A program made the translations under genes and the position numbers. This document shows, piece by piece, positions 1 to 7,455 of a stretch of 64,000 nt of DNA. The notes under the pieces are model-generated. The model was not told the DNA's origin. It made no database searches and saw only the letters and a list, made by a program, of their open reading frames with translations. The DNA lies in assembly GCF_003007785.1 (NCBI RefSeq), contig NZ_PXOH01000002.1, positions 186,001-250,000 on the forward strand. Direction: 5' to 3'. Origin of the DNA: Aphanothece hegewaldii CCALA 016 (GTDB lineage: Bacteria > Cyanobacteriota > Cyanobacteriia > Cyanobacteriales > Microcystaceae). The stretch's first letter is position 1. Every line of letters starts with the position of its first letter.

Positions 1-1
1 T

Positions 2-826
2 CGTCAAGCAATGAAACAATTTAAAGCAATGAAAGAAATTACTCAAGAATTCGCCGCAGGAAATTTACATCGCCGCATGACGAGTAGTGATGTTCCTGAA
101 TTTAATCAATTAGCCAATAGTTTTAATTACATGGCAAAAAGTTTAGAAAACGTTGAAAAAAAACGACGCGAATTAATTGGCGACTTAACTCATGAGTTAA
201 GAACACCTTTAACAGTAGTTAGAGGTTATTTAGAAGAATTAGCCGATGGTTCAATTGATGCTTCTCCTGAATTATATGCACGTTTAGTACAAGAAACCAG
301 ACGTTTAGAAAGATTGACTTATGATTTACAAGAGTTATCAAAATCTGAAGCGGGCTATTTAACGATTAATTTACAGCCGATACATCTCGAACCAATTCTG
401 AATTCTTTAGTCGAAAAATTTGCCGATCAACTTTTAGAAGATGGGCCAGTTTTACAGTTAGATTGTCCGATAGAATTACCACTTGTTTTAGCGGATGCCG
501 ATCGCACTGAGCAAATTTTAGTAAATCTATTGGGAAATGCTTTAAGATATACCGAAAAAGGAACAATTACTCTTAAAGCTTGGCGCGAAAAACAAGTCGT
601 TTGGATTGCCGTAATTGATACAGGAATTGGCATCGCTCAAGACGATTTATCCTATGTATTTGAAAAGTTTTGGCGTGCAGATCGATCGCGTTCTCGCTAT
701 TCGGGTGGTAGTGGAATTGGACTAGCGATCGCTCGTCGTTTAGTGGAGTTACAAAATGGTCAGATTGAAGTCGAAAGTCAGTTAGGACTCGGTAGTACAT
801 TTCGGTTTTCTTTACCCGTTTCTTAA
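2..826 (+). CDS. Sensor histidine kinase, 5' end cut by window
   Basis: This is the cytoplasmic part of a membrane two-component sensor kinase. The reading frame is open to the window edge (Arg-Gln-Ala precede the first Met), so the sensor and membrane segments lie upstream and the Met at base 11 is internal. The visible part starts in a HAMP linker (EITQEFAAGNLHRRM), then the HisKA dimerisation domain with H-box THELRTP (His about residue 64 of the visible part, the phosphorylated residue). It ends with a HATPase domain: N-box NLLGNALRYT, G1 box DTGIGIAQDD, F box FEKFWRADRS and G2 box GGSGIGLAIARR. Layout and FWRADRSRSR resemble BaeS-type kinases. No response regulator is visible; it may lie upstream of the window. 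Class certain, ligand unknown. Confidence 0.93.
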   Translation, partial: RQAMKQFKAMKEITQEFAAGNLHRRMTSSDVPEFNQLANSFNYMAKSLENVEKKRRELIGDLTHELRTPLTVVRGYLEELADGSIDASPELYARLVQETRRLERLTYDLQELSKSEAGYLTINLQPIHLEPILNSLVEKFADQLLEDGPVLQLDCPIELPLVLADADRTEQILVNLLGNALRYTEKGTITLKAWREKQVVWIAVIDTGIGIAQDDLSYVFEKFWRADRSRSRYSGGSGIGLAIARRLVELQNGQIEVESQLGLGSTFRFSLPVS

Positions 827-993
827 AGAAAAATTAGCAAAATCTTTCGATTTAGGAGAAATAGAAGATGAAACGAACAGAAATTAGAAAAAAAGATTCA
901 TGTGTCTAAATAAAAAAATAAACGTTTATTATTCTCAAGATACTGTTTTATGAGGATTGACGGCCGTTAAGTTGACAATACCCTTCAAATGGC

Positions 994-1542
994 CTATTGC
1001 AGTGGGACGAGTTTCTCGGTGAATTCAATTTCTTCTCCGTTGGGCAGAATGAGCCTATATCCACAAACCTCTCTGGGGTCAAAACCAACAGCACCAGTGA
1101 GGTCGCTTTCGCTCAGACTACTCTCATCGTTCCAAATAACTCCTTCTAGACAAGTATTTCTCAGGTTGCATCCGCTAAAGAAAGCAAATCTTAAGTCGGC
1201 TCCTCGGAAATTTGCTCCTTCAAAGTCGGAATCGTAGACGGTTCTCTTATAGAAGGAAGCACCTTTCAAATTGGCTCGGCGGCAGTTGACATTATTGAGA
1301 ACAGCACCCTCCAAATAGGCTCCAGTCAAATTAGCTCCCTCCAAGTTAACCTCACCTATTCCAGTATCGCAAAAGATGACTCCAGCCAAATTAGCCCCAC
1401 TGAGATCAACTGTACCAAGTCCAGAATCTTGGAAATTAATCCCCCGCAGGTCAACCCCACTGAGGTTAAATCCTTGCAAAGAAACTCTGGAGAAAAATCT
1501 CTCGCCAGCAGCGTAGCGTCTCAGAAACTCTTCACCATCCAT
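994..1542 (-). CDS. Pentapeptide repeat protein
   Basis: A 182-residue protein built largely of pentapeptide repeats of the A(D/N)LxX type (GVDLRG, GANLAG, GANLTG, RANLKG, GANFRG, GADLRF) from about residue 24 to 140. Such repeats fold into a right-handed quadrilateral beta helix. The N-terminus (MDGEEFLRRY) is a short helix and the last 40 residues leave the repeat pattern. There is no signal peptide, so it is probably cytoplasmic. An AGGAG ribosome site lies about 8 bases before the ATG, supporting this start. It stands alone between the kinase gene and tpsB, convergent with the first and divergent from the second. Cyanobacteria carry many such proteins and the role of this one cannot be read from sequence. 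Confidence 0.85.
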   Translation of the reverse strand: MDGEEFLRRYAAGERFFSRVSLQGFNLSGVDLRGINFQDSGLGTVDLSGANLAGVIFCDTGIGEVNLEGANLTGAYLEGAVLNNVNCRRANLKGASFYKRTVYDSDFEGANFRGADLRFAFFSGCNLRNTCLEGVIWNDESSLSESDLTGAVGFDPREVCGYRLILPNGEEIEFTEKLVPLQ

Positions 1543-1735
1543 AACACAACTCCTGAAACAATTTCTACGATCAAGAATAGCGCGATCGGTCCGGCTTATT
1601 CTCCGCTCTCGTCGAGAGTTACCTTATCCCAAACTGACGTTAATTTCCCAAACCTCATCGTAACAAATCATTCTAATTGGCCAAAAAAAGCATAGAGATA
1701 TCGGTATGATTGAAGTCAGTTGTCTCACCTAACCA

Positions 1736-3484
1736 ATGAGCGTGAATATTTTAAGGCAAAATTTCGCCCTACTCAGCCTAGGGATCAAAGTTTTATGTTT
1801 TTTTGTAATCCTTTATACAGACATAATATTAGCTCAGAATGTACAAAACAGTGGACAGACTGCTCAAGTTCGTCCTAGGGTAATTCCCCCAAGACAACCA
1901 CCAGCACTCCCGACACCGCAACCTTTACCCGAAATTCCCCTAGAAACGACTCCAACACCGCCAATCACTCCAGAATTGCCGAATATTCCAGGAAACATTA
2001 CAGTAACTCAGTTTATTTTTGCAGGAAATACCGCCTTTAGTAACGAAGAACTCGCCCAAGTAACTGCCCCATTTACCAATCGTCCGATTACTTTTGCGGA
2101 ACTTCTACAAGTTGAAACGGCAGTAACTAAACTATATACCAATGCGGGTTATTTAAATTCTGGTGCGATGATCCCTGCTAATCAAACTTTAAACCCAACT
2201 GCGGCGATCGTCAAAATCCAGATTATCGAAGGAGGAATAGAAGACATTCGTGTTACAGTAGATGGGCGACTCAAACCCGAATATATCCAGAGTCGTTTGG
2301 CGATCGCAACCACAAAACCCCTCAATCAAAATCGTCTTTTAGAAGCCCTACAATTACTACAACTGAATCCTCTTATTGAAACTATATCAGCAGAATTGTC
2401 TACGGGTACAAGGCCTGAATTAAGTTTATTAACCGTTAGAGTCAAAGAAGCAGATACATTTAATATTGAATTAGTCGCCGATAATGGCAGAAACCCCAGT
2501 GTAGGTAGTTTTCAACGAGGAATGCTCCTCAATCATGGTAATCTACTCGGCTATGGCGATCGCTTTTCTTTAGAGTACATAAATACTGATGGAAGTAATA
2601 GCCTTGATCTAGATTATACAATTCCCGTTAACCCGCGTAATGGTGAAATTACGATCGCTGGTGGTTTAAACTATTCAAGAGTGATTGAAGAGCCTTTCGA
2701 TGAACTCGATATTACTGGTAATTCTCCCTATTTCGAGCTAACTTTTAGACAACCCGTCATTCAAACCCCAACACAAGAACTTGCACTAGGAGTTATCGCG
2801 TCTCACCAAGTCAGTAGCAACGAAATTTTAGGGTTTAATTTTCCCCTCTCACCTGGTGCTGATGAAAACGGACAAACTCGAATTTCTGCGGTTCGTTTAT
2901 TTCAAGAATGGATAAAACGCAGCCCACAAGATGTATTAGCCCTTCGCTCTCAATTTAACATCGGCCTCAGTTTTGGTGCTACGATCAACGAAGCTCCCCC
3001 CGATAGTCGTTTTTTCGATTGGCGTTTCCAAGGACAATATGTACGCTCCTTAGCCCCCGATACATTGCTGGTACTGCGTTCTGATGTACAGCTTGCGGAT
3101 CGACCTTTAGTACCTTTAGAACAATTTGCCCTTGGTGGTTTGTATAGTGTGCAGGGTTATCGACAAGATTTGCTCTTAACCGATAATGGCTTTTTTACCT
3201 CAGCAGAAGTGCGCGTACCGATTTTGCGTGTTGCTAGTGTGCAAGGATTATTACAAGTTGTGCCATTTGTCGGTTTTGGGATTGGTTGGAATAATTCGGA
3301 TAATCCTATACCAACTCCAGATACTAATACTTTAGTCGGTGTGGGTGTCGGTTTGCAATGGCAAATGAGCGATCGTTTGAGGGCGCGTTTTGATTGGGCG
3401 ATTCCTTTGACTAATGTGGATTCTAGTAATAATACCTTGCAAGAGCAGGGGTTGTATTTCTCGATTAATCTCAGTTTGTTTTAG
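1736..3484 (+). CDS. TpsB-type outer membrane transporter (ShlB/FhaC/HecB family)
   Basis: Outer-membrane pore of a two-partner (type Vb) secretion system, which exports a TpsA exoprotein such as the one encoded at 5371. The 582 residues show an N-terminal signal segment to about residue 33 and a proline-rich linker (about 45-85). POTRA domains follow at about 90-240; the first contains TVTQFIFAGNTAFSNEEL. A C-terminal beta-barrel begins near RGMLLNHGNLLGYGDRFSLE. The lid-loop motif, usually VRGY, is SVQGYRQDLLLTDNG here. The chain ends in YFSINLSLF with the terminal Phe usual for outer-membrane barrels. Length and order match the family. Its partner lies 1.9 kb downstream with three small genes and a repeat region between, whereas tpsB and tpsA are normally adjacent. 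Confidence 0.92.
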   Translation: MSVNILRQNFALLSLGIKVLCFFVILYTDIILAQNVQNSGQTAQVRPRVIPPRQPPALPTPQPLPEIPLETTPTPPITPELPNIPGNITVTQFIFAGNTAFSNEELAQVTAPFTNRPITFAELLQVETAVTKLYTNAGYLNSGAMIPANQTLNPTAAIVKIQIIEGGIEDIRVTVDGRLKPEYIQSRLAIATTKPLNQNRLLEALQLLQLNPLIETISAELSTGTRPELSLLTVRVKEADTFNIELVADNGRNPSVGSFQRGMLLNHGNLLGYGDRFSLEYINTDGSNSLDLDYTIPVNPRNGEITIAGGLNYSRVIEEPFDELDITGNSPYFELTFRQPVIQTPTQELALGVIASHQVSSNEILGFNFPLSPGADENGQTRISAVRLFQEWIKRSPQDVLALRSQFNIGLSFGATINEAPPDSRFFDWRFQGQYVRSLAPDTLLVLRSDVQLADRPLVPLEQFALGGLYSVQGYRQDLLLTDNGFFTSAEVRVPILRVASVQGLLQVVPFVGFGIGWNNSDNPIPTPDTNTLVGVGVGLQWQMSDRLRARFDWAIPLTNVDSSNNTLQEQGLYFSINLSLF

Positions 3485-3529
3485 ATTTAGAATATATTTA
3501 TAAGCAATCTTTAATAATAAAATAAATTT

Positions 3530-3835
3530 ATGACCGATGATGAAATTAAACAACTAATCGCGTCTAATGCTAAATCGATCAAAGCTCTCTCATCTTCCTT
3601 AGCTCAAGAAAGACAGGAAAGACAGAGAGCCTATCAAGAGTGGGAAAAAGATAGAAATCAGCTTTATCAATATCTAAGTCGCCTTGCTTCTGCTCAATCT
3701 TCATTTTATGAGGTACAGGCTGATTATTATCATCAGTTATCTATCTTAGGAGAACGTCAGACAAAGTTAGACGAAAAGCTGGTTAGACTCTTTGAAAGGT
3801 TTGGAATACCTGATGATGACACAGATGAAACGTAA
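3530..3835 (+). CDS. Small coiled-coil protein, first of a tandem paralogous pair
   Basis: A 101-residue charged, mostly helical protein with heptad-like pattern and no signal peptide. It is a clear paralogue of the next gene: both begin MTDDEIKQLIASNAKSI, share LYQYLSRLASAQSSFYEVQA in the middle, and end in an acidic IPDDDTDET-like tail. It starts 45 bases after tpsB and could be read from the same transcript. No recognised domain. Coiled-coil proteins of this sort occur in cyanobacterial genomes without assigned function. A role as adaptor or scaffold for the neighbouring secretion genes is only a guess from position. The gene is real, given conservation between the two copies. Confidence 0.7.
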   Translation: MTDDEIKQLIASNAKSIKALSSSLAQERQERQRAYQEWEKDRNQLYQYLSRLASAQSSFYEVQADYYHQLSILGERQTKLDEKLVRLFERFGIPDDDTDET

Positions 3836-3886
3836 ACTTTTAACTTTAATGGTAGCTAGTTAAGAAAAAATTAGAAAGGAAAAATT

Positions 3887-4216
3887 ATGACCGACGATGA
3901 AATTAAACAACTAATAGCGTCTAATGCTAAATCGATCGAAGCGTTATCTAATGCTTTAACTAACGATCAAAAAGAAAGACGGAGAGAACAAACAAATCTG
4001 TATCAATATTTAAGCCGACTTGCCTCTGCTCAATCTTCTTTCTATGAAGTACAGGCGGACTATTATCATCAACTAGCGACTCTCCAAGAACGTCAGACGA
4101 GAATAGAGGAGCGTCAAACGAAGATAGAAGAGCGTCAGTCGAAGACAGAAGAGAGACTGGTTAAACTCTTTGAACGTTTAGGAATACCAGATGATGATGA
4201 CACGGATGAAACGTAA
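3887..4216 (+). CDS. Small coiled-coil protein, second of a tandem paralogous pair
   Basis: A 109-residue paralogue of the preceding gene. It has the same N-terminus, shared core and acidic tail. Between core and tail it carries an extra run of short tandem repeats of the form ERQTxIE (ERQTRIE, ERQTKIE, ERQSKTE) that lengthens the coiled coil. AAAGGA sits 6-8 bases before the ATG and supports the start. The gap to the first copy is 51 bases, so the pair is probably co-transcribed. The downstream side is a non-coding, repeat-rich stretch of 626 bases. Function unknown. The difference in repeat number suggests repeat slippage after duplication. Confidence 0.7.
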   Translation: MTDDEIKQLIASNAKSIEALSNALTNDQKERRREQTNLYQYLSRLASAQSSFYEVQADYYHQLATLQERQTRIEERQTKIEERQSKTEERLVKLFERLGIPDDDDTDET

Positions 4217-4253
4217 TACCAAATCTGTATAAATCGTACAGACGTGCCATATT

Positions 4254-4282
4254 TGTAGGGGTGCAGTTTGGTCTCCAAACCC
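4254..4282. repeat. Dispersed palindromic repeat, GTAGGGG...TTTGG family, copy 1
   Basis: TGTAGGGG is followed by the palindrome GTTTGG-TCT-CCAAAC (4266-4280). Related sequence recurs at 30699, 31603 and 50602, always between genes and mostly just after a stop codon. This copy follows the coiled-coil gene by about 40 bases, where it could act as a transcript-end hairpin. Confidence 0.5.
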
Positions 4283-4299
4283 AATCTTGACTAAAATAA

Positions 4300-4346
4300 A
4301 ATAATCAAATTTTAAGAAAAAACCAAATTTTTTGATGTTATTATTC
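4300..4346. repeat. AT-rich repeat flanking a structured element, left copy
   Basis: AATAATCAAATTTTAAG, then AAAAAACCAAATTTTTTGATG, then TTATTATTCA. The two halves are imperfect inverted repeats of one another. Both halves recur at 4621-4699, on the other side of the hairpin-rich element at 4352-4620. The arrangement looks like the ends or the target of a mobile element. Confidence 0.5.
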
Positions 4347-4351
4347 AAGAT

Positions 4352-4620
4352 TGCCAGTACATTTATACCGCCAGAGAATAAATTCTCTGTCTGATAGCTA
4401 AAGTCCTACGGGACTTACAGGTGGCGCGGACAGTCCCTCATTTTAATGGACTATAAGCCTTGTCTGGAGTCGGTTTCAACCACGGGGCTTACAAGAGGGC
4501 GACGCAGGTTCGCCCTACAGCCCCTCGACTTAAGCTTTGAGACGAGGACACGGATTTTCGACAAGTCGAAAATGCCAGAGTGTCCGTTAGTGAATTCATT
4601 TACTGGTGTACTCAGGTTAC
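4352..4620. mobile_element. Hairpin-rich non-coding element, probable remnant of an IS200/IS605-type end (omega-RNA-like)
   Basis: No coding frame is present, but the stretch is a run of perfect hairpins. They are CAGAGAAT/ATTCTCTG (4372-4389), AAGTCC-TACG-GGACTT (4401-4416), AGTCC/GGACT (4432-4452), AGGGCGA/TCGCCCT (4496-4516), CCTCG/CGAGG (4523-4547), and GGACAC/GTGTCC (4546-4585) enclosing ATTTTCGA-CAAG-TCGAAAAT (4554-4573). From memory, very similar sequence (TTTATACCGCCAGAGAATAA and AAAGTCCTACGGGACTT) is found with IS200/IS605-type TnpB genes in cyanobacteria, where the 3' end forms the guide RNA. No tnpA or tnpB remains here. An alternative is a stand-alone MITE or a structured RNA. Orientation is not settled. 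Confidence 0.45.
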
Positions 4621-4699
4621 AATAATCAAATTTTAAGAAAAAACCAACTTATTTAATAAAACTTATTGAAAAAACCAAATTTTTTGATGTTATTATTCA
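4621..4699. repeat. AT-rich repeat flanking a structured element, right copy
   Basis: Repeats the two halves of the sequence at 4300-4346 with 20-odd extra bases between them: AATAATCAAATTTTAAG at 4621 onward, and AAAAAACCAAATTTTTTGATG near 4670. Together with the left copy it brackets the hairpin element. The remaining bases up to the gene at 4843 hold nothing I recognise beyond an AT-rich leader. Confidence 0.5.
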
Positions 4700-4842
4700 G
4701 ACAGTTTAATTACACGCGACGTTCCCTAACCAGTTCACGGCAATAGACTAACACTTTTTTAGAGTAATCTAAAAACGGAAAAGTTTATTAAAATTAATCA
4801 CTTTGTTTGATTAGAACAAAAGACTAAAAAAGGACTGAAAAA

Positions 4843-5349
4843 ATGACTAAGTTAGAAACATTCCCCTTAAGTGATGAATGCTTAGAAGGATTTGCTAAAA
4901 CTATGGCTAAATTTTTTGCGCCATATGAAGATAAGGAACCGTCAGCGAAAACACCTCGAAGAATATCACCAGAAATAGCCGAACGTCTTGAGATTGAAAT
5001 AAAAGTTATAGACCCTCTCTACACAACAGATCAAAAAGCTTCTTGTAATGACTCATGTATAAAAGAAATGCAAGATCTGATGGATAAATATTTTGAGGAA
5101 CATAAAATACCACCCGAAACAATTGCAGCTTTTCCCAGTGACAAATGTCTAGAAGAATTAGTTGGTGTTATTTCTGACTTTTTCATGGAATATAAAATAG
5201 AACCCGAAACGGTTGACTCACTGGAAATTGTACTAAAATATCAGTCAGAAACACAAGAAGGAATTATGGCAGTTAGAACGGGTTGTATTCCAGGTGGCCC
5301 GCCTTATTCCCCTTGTCCCCAATTTAAGACAATTGGGCTTATACGGTAA
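4843..5349 (+). CDS. Repeat-containing protein of unknown family with Cys/Pro/Gly-rich tail
   Basis: I do not recognise this 168-residue acidic protein. It contains three degenerate helical repeats, each starting with an acidic residue and a Cys. They are FPLSDECLEGFAKTMAKFFA (about 7-26), CNDSCIKEMQDLMDKYFEEH (68-87) and FPSDKCLEELVGVISDFFME (97-116). The last two are followed by KIxPETI/V. The last 23 residues change character: TGCIPGGPPYSPCPQF, with Cys148 and Cys158 in a Pro/Gly-rich stretch. A helical, acidic body with a small Cys-rich tail recalls leader-core peptides, but no modifying enzyme is nearby. There is no signal peptide. AAAGGA precedes the ATG. The stop is 21 bases before tpsA, which suggests co-expression. 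Confidence 0.65.
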   Translation: MTKLETFPLSDECLEGFAKTMAKFFAPYEDKEPSAKTPRRISPEIAERLEIEIKVIDPLYTTDQKASCNDSCIKEMQDLMDKYFEEHKIPPETIAAFPSDKCLEELVGVISDFFMEYKIEPETVDSLEIVLKYQSETQEGIMAVRTGCIPGGPPYSPCPQFKTIGLIR

Positions 5350-5370
5350 ACTTTCTGGCAAGTTAAGAGA

Positions 5371-7455
5371 ATGCTTCGACCAATGTGTAATCAGGTTAAA
5401 CATGATTTTGTTACTCTAAAGCAATTTAATTTAGGGTTAGTTAGTTCTGTAGTGACGACTGCAATACTAGCTTTTTCGGTTGAGTGTGCTTGGGGGCAAC
5501 AAAGTAATATTAAGCCTGATCGCACATTAGGAGTAGAAAGCTCAGTTATTAAACCAAATGTTGAAATTAAAGGTCATTCAAGCGATCTCATTGAAGGGGG
5601 AGCCAATCGGGTAGTAAACTTATTTCATAGTTTTGAAGAATTTAACGTTGGTGAAGGAAACCGCGTTTATTTCAATAATCCTTCTGGAATTGAACGGATT
5701 TTTAGTCGAGTAACAGGACATCATCAGTCAGCGATTTTGGGAACACTAGGAGTATTAGGCAATGCTGATTTATTTTTAATCAATCCTAGTGGTATTATTT
5801 TTGGACATAATGCAGCACTAGATCTCAAAGGCTCTTTTTTCGCCACCACTGCTAGTAGTGTAGTATTTGAAGATGGGACGCAGTTTAGTGCAGTAAACCC
5901 CTCATCAGAAGCGTTACTCAGCGTCAGAATTCCAATCGGTTTACAGTTTAGAGAGACACTAGGGGCGATCGTCAATCAATCTCAATCGGTCTTTAAAATT
6001 TCAGGCTTCCTTGACATCGGTGGTCTTAAAGTGGAACCTAAGAAAACTCTAGCTCTCGTCGGCGGTGATGTTACACTACAAGGAGGCTTTATCAGTGCCG
6101 ATAGTGGTCGTGTAGAGATTGGCAGTGTCGCTAGTCCAAGTCAAGTCAGTCTAAAACCCATTTCTAAAGGCTGGATGTTAGGTTATGAGGGTGTACAAAA
6201 CTTTAGAGATATTAAACTTATTGAATCTCCTACAATATCTCCTGAAGTTATTAAAATATTTCCATTCCTTAAATCTTTTCCACTATATTCTCAAATCAAT
6301 GCTAATGGTAATACAATTGTTCTAGAAGGTGGCGATATTCAGTTACAAGGTCGTCGAGTTATCGTAGCAGATGGTTCAAGAATTTTTGCAGCCGCCAATC
6401 AAGGAGCGCAGCCCGGAGGATTTTTGACAATCAATGCCTCCGAATCTGTAGAGATGAAGGGAAATGATTTATTAAATAGACCTGCATTCATCTCAACCTC
6501 AGTTTTATATGAAGGAAATGGAGGAAATCTCGTCATCAATACGAAAAAGTTAATATTACGGAGTCTAGCGGCAATAACATCCGATGCTTTTGAGGAAACA
6601 ACAGGAGGGGCGGGAGACATCATTCTAAATGCGGCTGAATCAGTAGAAATCAGTAATTTTAGTTTGGTAACTTCTAAAACGTCTGGTTTTGGCTCTGCAG
6701 GAAATTTAAGTATCAATACTAGCTCGCTTTATTTAAGTAATGGCTCTACTCTAAATGCAGATACCATTCAAGGCCAAGGCGGCAACATTAATTTAAACAT
6801 ACAAGATACCTTAAAACTACGCAACAACAGCAACATCAAAACCAATGCTAACGGTATGGGCGATGGTGGTAATATTACGATTAATAGCCGATATCTTTTT
6901 GGAGCCGAAAACAGCAACATTACGGCTAATTCTCGTGGTGGGCGTGGTGGCGCGATTAATATTACTGCCGATGCGGTTATTGGTTTTTATGTTCAAGACA
7001 AACGCTTAACATCTGGTAACGATATTACTGCCTTTTCTGAACAGGGAACCGCCCTCAGTGGTACAGTAACCCTAAACACCACAGAATTTGACCCAAATCA
7101 AGGATTAATTAACTTACCAGAAAATATCGTTGATCCGACGGCTCTTATTGCCCAAAATCCCTGCAAAAAAGGCTCTTTTAGTGAATTAACGATTACGGGA
7201 CGCGGTGGCTTACCTCCTAGCATAACTGATGATCTCAGTCGTGATGCCGTGAGTGTTGATTTAGTCGAACCCGTACCCCCACAAAATCAGCCCACATCAA
7301 TTATCGCACCGCCGACACAGTCATCTACGCCCCTTGAACCTGTACAAGGTTGGATATTTAATGATAAAAATGAGGTGGTTTTGACCGCTTATAATCCGAC
7401 TGTAACTCAGTCGCCACGAAAAAAAGAACAATCGGTTAGTTGTCCATCACCATGA
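5371..7455 (+). CDS. TpsA exoprotein, filamentous haemagglutinin N-terminal (TPS) domain
   Basis: Secreted partner of the TpsB pore. The 694 residues begin with a long signal segment ending near ECAWGQQ (about residue 43). A TPS secretion domain follows, with the hallmarks NLFHSFEEFNVGEGN, RIFSRVTG and LFLINPSGIIFGHNAALDLK. The middle is beta-helical repeat sequence (GGNIxIN, GGAINITADAV). The C-terminal third has the conserved cyanobacterial segment NPCKKGSFSELTITGRGGLP and a Pro-rich tail. At this size it is a short member of the family. Its stop overlaps the ATG of the CHAT gene (ATGA), so the two are translationally coupled. Probable role is a cell-surface or released adhesin; the target is unknown. 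Confidence 0.9.
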   Translation: MLRPMCNQVKHDFVTLKQFNLGLVSSVVTTAILAFSVECAWGQQSNIKPDRTLGVESSVIKPNVEIKGHSSDLIEGGANRVVNLFHSFEEFNVGEGNRVYFNNPSGIERIFSRVTGHHQSAILGTLGVLGNADLFLINPSGIIFGHNAALDLKGSFFATTASSVVFEDGTQFSAVNPSSEALLSVRIPIGLQFRETLGAIVNQSQSVFKISGFLDIGGLKVEPKKTLALVGGDVTLQGGFISADSGRVEIGSVASPSQVSLKPISKGWMLGYEGVQNFRDIKLIESPTISPEVIKIFPFLKSFPLYSQINANGNTIVLEGGDIQLQGRRVIVADGSRIFAAANQGAQPGGFLTINASESVEMKGNDLLNRPAFISTSVLYEGNGGNLVINTKKLILRSLAAITSDAFEETTGGAGDIILNAAESVEISNFSLVTSKTSGFGSAGNLSINTSSLYLSNGSTLNADTIQGQGGNINLNIQDTLKLRNNSNIKTNANGMGDGGNITINSRYLFGAENSNITANSRGGRGGAINITADAVIGFYVQDKRLTSGNDITAFSEQGTALSGTVTLNTTEFDPNQGLINLPENIVDPTALIAQNPCKKGSFSELTITGRGGLPPSITDDLSRDAVSVDLVEPVPPQNQPTSIIAPPTQSSTPLEPVQGWIFNDKNEVVLTAYNPTVTQSPRKKEQSVSCPSP

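Noticed and set aside
989..1695. Plus-strand open frames opposite the pentapeptide repeat gene
   Set aside because: They are mirror frames of a clear repeat protein with its own ribosome site; their translations show no domain.
4352..4620. CRISPR array or tRNA cluster
   Set aside because: The hairpins differ from one another, there is no repeat-spacer rhythm, and no cloverleaf can be drawn.
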